This document shows positions 7,751 to 10,238 of a stretch of DNA of 10,238 nt, piece by piece; within the stretch, counting starts at the first letter, position 1; each line of letters opens with the position of its first letter. This stretch comes from Actinomycetes bacterium (GTDB lineage Bacteria; Actinomycetota; Thermoleophilia; BMS3ABIN01). The translations under genes were made by a program, and so were the position numbers. The DNA is taken from contig JAJYIN010000063.1 in NCBI GenBank assembly GCA_021790075.1, positions 1-10,238 on the forward strand, in the 5' to 3' direction. Below the pieces are notes generated by a model, which was given only the letters and a program-made list of their open reading frames with translations, was not told where the DNA came from and did no database searches.

Positions 7751-8748
7751 ATCCATTTCCTCACCCATGAATACGACAGATAGATAACCATGCCAATAGT
7801 AAGCAGGAACATGACCATGATGCTGCCCCACCACCAGATGGAGTTTTCCAGCGGCATGAAATCAGTGAAGTTCATTCCCCAGAAACCAGTGATGAAACCC
7901 AGGGGCATGAAAATGGTGGCTACCACCGTCAGCCGTTTCATCACCAGGTTGAGGCTGTTGGAAACGGCGGAAAGATGCACATCCAGGGCGCCGGTGAGGA
8001 TGTCCCGGTATGTGTCCAGCATGTCCGAGAGGCGGATGAGGTGGTCGTAGACATCACGCAGGTAAGGCTGCGTGTCACCGTTGACAAAGGGGAAGTTGCG
8101 TGTGGTCATCTGGTTGATCACGTCCCGGAGCGGCGCCGCCGCCCGCCGGAAATTGATCAGCTCCCTCTTGAGGGTGAAGATGTCCCGCACCGCATCCCGC
8201 CCGTAGCGGGGATCGATGACGGTATCCCCCAGCTCGTCGAGCACGTCCTCGATGCCGTCGACGATCTCCAGGTAATGATCCACCACGGCGTCAACCAGGT
8301 GGTAGACGAGGCGGTCTGAGCCGCAAGACATCAGGCCGGGGCGTTTCTGGGCGTCCCTCCAGACGGCGTCCAGTTCTGGAATGTCATCCTGGTGGACGGT
8401 GACCACGTAATTGGCGCCGGCGAAGAGGTCTATCTCATGCTTACTCAGCCGGACCAGGTTATCTTCAATCTGGCTGGAAAGGGCCTGCATCACCAGGAAG
8501 AAATAATCGTCGTACTCCTCGATCTTGGGACGCTGGCGGCTGGCCTCGCCGTCGGTGGGCTTGGCGGCGTCCTCCAGGGCGAGGTCGTGGAAATCGAAGG
8601 TGGCGCGAAGCATCTCCAGACCGGCTTCCCCCAGGACGCCCTCGAAATCGAGCCACACCAGTGTGTCCTTGTCGGCCAGATGTTTCCTTGCTTCTTCCAG
8701 GGACGCCAACGCCATGACGCCGCCGGCAGCGCAAGCTAAAGCACGCAT
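7747..8748 (-). CDS. corA: CorA-family magnesium/divalent cation transporter
   Basis: Inner-membrane homopentameric channel for Mg2+ (or Co2+, Ni2+). About 333 residues: an N-terminal cytoplasmic domain (VWLDFEG, HDLALEDA, RPKIEEYDDYFFLVM), long helical stalk (about 150-265), then two membrane helices at the C-terminus (about 271-290 and 305-328). The signature GMNF (about 291-294) ends the first helix; the outer loop has FMPLEN in place of the more usual MPEL. The start is taken as ATG 8746-8748, with GGTGA 5 nt upstream; a GTG 9 nt further up (8755-8757) is an alternative. The last codons overlap trpF by 4 nt (GTGA), so it heads the trp cluster. Metal preference cannot be read from sequence. 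Confidence 0.93.
   Translation of the reverse strand: MRALACAAGGVMALASLEEARKHLADKDTLVWLDFEGVLGEAGLEMLRATFDFHDLALEDAAKPTDGEASRQRPKIEEYDDYFFLVMQALSSQIEDNLVRLSKHEIDLFAGANYVVTVHQDDIPELDAVWRDAQKRPGLMSCGSDRLVYHLVDAVVDHYLEIVDGIEDVLDELGDTVIDPRYGRDAVRDIFTLKRELINFRRAAAPLRDVINQMTTRNFPFVNGDTQPYLRDVYDHLIRLSDMLDTYRDILTGALDVHLSAVSNSLNLVMKRLTVVATIFMPLGFITGFWGMNFTDFMPLENSIWWWGSIMVMFLLTIGMVIYLSYSWVRKWM
7757..7765 (-). promoter_or_regulatory. ribosome binding site deciding the trpF start
   Basis: GGTGAGGAA on the minus strand sits inside the 3' end of the CorA-like gene. GAGG is 8 nt from the GTG at 7748-7750 but only 3 nt from the ATG at 7754-7756, so it favours the GTG start. Confidence 0.6.
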
Positions 8749-8753
8749 TTGAA

Positions 8754-8758
8754 TCACC
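8754..8758 (-). promoter_or_regulatory. ribosome binding site of the corA-like gene
   Basis: GGTGA on the minus strand, 5 nt before the ATG at 8746-8748. It favours this ATG over the GTG that overlaps the site itself. Confidence 0.5.
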
Positions 8759-8780
8759 GCCTGTATACGCCTTTTGGCCG

Positions 8781-8811
8781 GATAGAAGAAAGAGCCCGGC
8801 GACTGCCGGGC
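8781..8811 (-). terminator. rho-independent terminator after the L,D-transpeptidase gene
   Basis: Perfect 7-bp GC stem GCCCGGC / GCCGGGC (8794-8811) with a 4-nt loop, followed on the minus strand by a T-rich tract TCTTTCTTCT. It lies 27 bp past the stop of the transpeptidase gene and before corA, separating the two transcription units. Confidence 0.75.
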
Positions 8812-8837
8812 CAGTCAAACATCACTATACCGCAAAA

Positions 8838-10238
8838 CTACTCGTGGATGTGGACCGGCGTGCCCAGCGGCGCCCAGTCATAAACGCGCTTGGCGATGTC
8901 GGGAGGCATCCCCACGCAGCCATGGCTGCCCCCTGACCCCCTGACACCAAACGTGGTGTTCCAGTAGTTGCCGTGCAGCGTGTAGTCGCCGTCGAAGACC
9001 ATCACCCAGGGCACGTGCGGGGCAAAATAGCCGGGGCCTCGCATATCAACGGAGGGCAACTTGGCATAGATGGTGAAGTCACCCAGCGGGGTCGGGGTGT
9101 TGTCGGCGCCGCTGGCGCACAAGAATGAGTCAATGGGATTGCCGTTTTCCAGCAGCGTCACTCTCTCAGACGTGACGTTGACGTCGATCGACTTCTCCGG
9201 TGCCGTGGTGAAAGTGCTTACCTGGTCTCCTTCCACATAACCGCCGCCAATGCCCCGGAAACCGGAGGGGCCGCCCTTGACCCTGACGGTCACATCAATG
9301 AGATGGTCCCACGGCTTCTTGGGAATGAACTTGAGCTGGTTGGGCTGCGTCCACTTGAAACTGCCGTCGACCTTGGGTTCCACGGTGACGATCGAGTTGG
9401 CCAGATCCGGGTTGGAGACCGGCTCGCTGAAGTTGACTGTGGGATAGACGTCAGTGCTGGCGCCATTGCTGCCGTCTGCCGGGTCAAAGGAGATGGTCAG
9501 CGGCGCGGTGGTGGTGACGGCGGTCACCACCGGCTGCTTCATCACGACGCCGCTGGTGGAAGTGGCGCCGGTTATCTTGAGCGGGTATGACTTGCCCTGC
9601 TCGAACTTTGCCAGGGTGATATGGGAGACATTCCCGCCGGCATCGGTGCTGGAGGTGCTGTCGATGCCGTCCAGCTGGTAGGTGAAACTGCTGACGGGCT
9701 CGTTCCACTGCAGCGTGACATCGTCGCCGTATTTGACCACCAGGCCGTTGGGAGGTATTACTGGCATCGGTGTGGTGACGGTGGTGAAAGTGTTGGTCTC
9801 GGTAACAGCCTCATCGCTGACGCCGGAAAGCCCAATATGTTTGACGGTGCCGGTAACGGTCACTCTGTACTCGGCGTCTGGCACCAGGGGATTGGAGCCG
9901 TCCGCGGCCACGAACCTGCCGTTATCCAGGTGGCCGTCCAGCGTCTTGGCGGCGTCCCGGGTGCCGTCGGCTTCGATACGCGATTCTGACACCGTGACTG
10001 CGGAGATGCTGGCGCCCCAGCGGCTGGTGCCGATTTCCAGCCACTGATTGGCTGGATTCACGTTCGTGGCGGCATCGCCTGGGCTCGCGGATATCCGCGG
10101 CGGGAAGACCACCAGCAGGAGGACGAGGCCAATCACCACCAGACCGATGATGATGCTCAAGGCAATCGTGACGTACTTGAGACCCGGATTCAGGGACCTT
10201 GTCTTTGGCAATTCTTTTGCCGCTTCTCTACCCAGCTT
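8838..10238 (-). CDS. L,D-transpeptidase (YkuD) with Ig-like domains, membrane-anchored
   Basis: Cell-wall enzyme that forms 3-3 peptidoglycan cross-links or attaches proteins, acting outside the membrane. Counting from a TTG at 10209-10211 (457 residues): a basic N-terminus, a membrane helix (about 14-36), two Ig-like regions (about 40-235) and a Big_5-type domain (about 240-335, FDPADGSNGASTDVYPTVNFSEPV). The YkuD catalytic domain (about 343-457) has His413 (LHGNYW) and nucleophile Cys432 in GSHGCVGMPPDIAKRVYDW. The order Ig-like then YkuD matches mycobacterial Ldt proteins. The TTG lacks a ribosome site and the frame stays open to the right edge (reading GREAAKEL before the TTG), so the real start probably lies outside the window. 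The downstream terminator ends the unit. Confidence 0.93.
   Translation of the reverse strand, partial: KLGREAAKELPKTRSLNPGLKYVTIALSIIIGLVVIGLVLLLVVFPPRISASPGDAATNVNPANQWLEIGTSRWGASISAVTVSESRIEADGTRDAAKTLDGHLDNGRFVAADGSNPLVPDAEYRVTVTGTVKHIGLSGVSDEAVTETNTFTTVTTPMPVIPPNGLVVKYGDDVTLQWNEPVSSFTYQLDGIDSTSSTDAGGNVSHITLAKFEQGKSYPLKITGATSTSGVVMKQPVVTAVTTTAPLTISFDPADGSNGASTDVYPTVNFSEPVSNPDLANSIVTVEPKVDGSFKWTQPNQLKFIPKKPWDHLIDVTVRVKGGPSGFRGIGGGYVEGDQVSTFTTAPEKSIDVNVTSERVTLLENGNPIDSFLCASGADNTPTPLGDFTIYAKLPSVDMRGPGYFAPHVPWVMVFDGDYTLHGNYWNTTFGVRGSGGSHGCVGMPPDIAKRVYDWAPLGTPVHIHE

Overview
The window is GC-rich and mostly ordinary bacterial genome. The best guess at origin is a deep-branching, possibly anaerobic or uncultured member of the Actinomycetota. 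That guess rests on an L,D-transpeptidase with Ig-like modules in the mycobacterial style, an EgtD-type histidine methyltransferase, a GerW/YtfJ protein and strong GC bias. It is not proven: there is no rRNA or phylogenetic marker here.

Plus strand, 1-2051: the 3' part of a cysteine desulfurase gene (cut by the window's left edge) is followed after 3 bp by an egtD-like gene for a histidine N-alpha-methyltransferase. Together they could supply mobilised sulfur and hercynine, two inputs of ergothioneine synthesis. No EgtB or EanB enzyme lies in the window.

Between the convergent gene blocks, 2050-2228 is a near-complete palindrome of about 179 bp with a short perfect hairpin at its centre. Its outer arm begins inside the egtD stop codon.

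Minus strand, 2280-10238: all genes read right to left. From the right they are: an L,D-transpeptidase whose frame is still open at the right edge, a rho-independent terminator, then a tight cluster corA-like, trpF, trpB, trpA, an XRE-type regulator and a lipoprotein with a SecD P1-head-like domain. Junctions in this cluster are 4-nt overlaps, direct abutment or a 6-nt gap, so it very likely forms one transcription unit. It carries the last part of tryptophan synthesis (PRA isomerase and both tryptophan synthase subunits) without trpE, G, D or C.

After a 197-bp gap come a small membrane-anchored protein of unknown function (TTG start) and a GerW/YtfJ-family protein, both with a C-terminal membrane segment. 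A further gap holds four 17-bp tandem repeats. The last gene is a YqeK-type HD-domain phosphohydrolase.

I found no tRNA, rRNA, CRISPR array, transposase or phage gene. The features that stand out are the palindromic element, the desulfurase/EgtD pair, the two unexpected genes at the end of the trp cluster, and the 17-bp repeat array.
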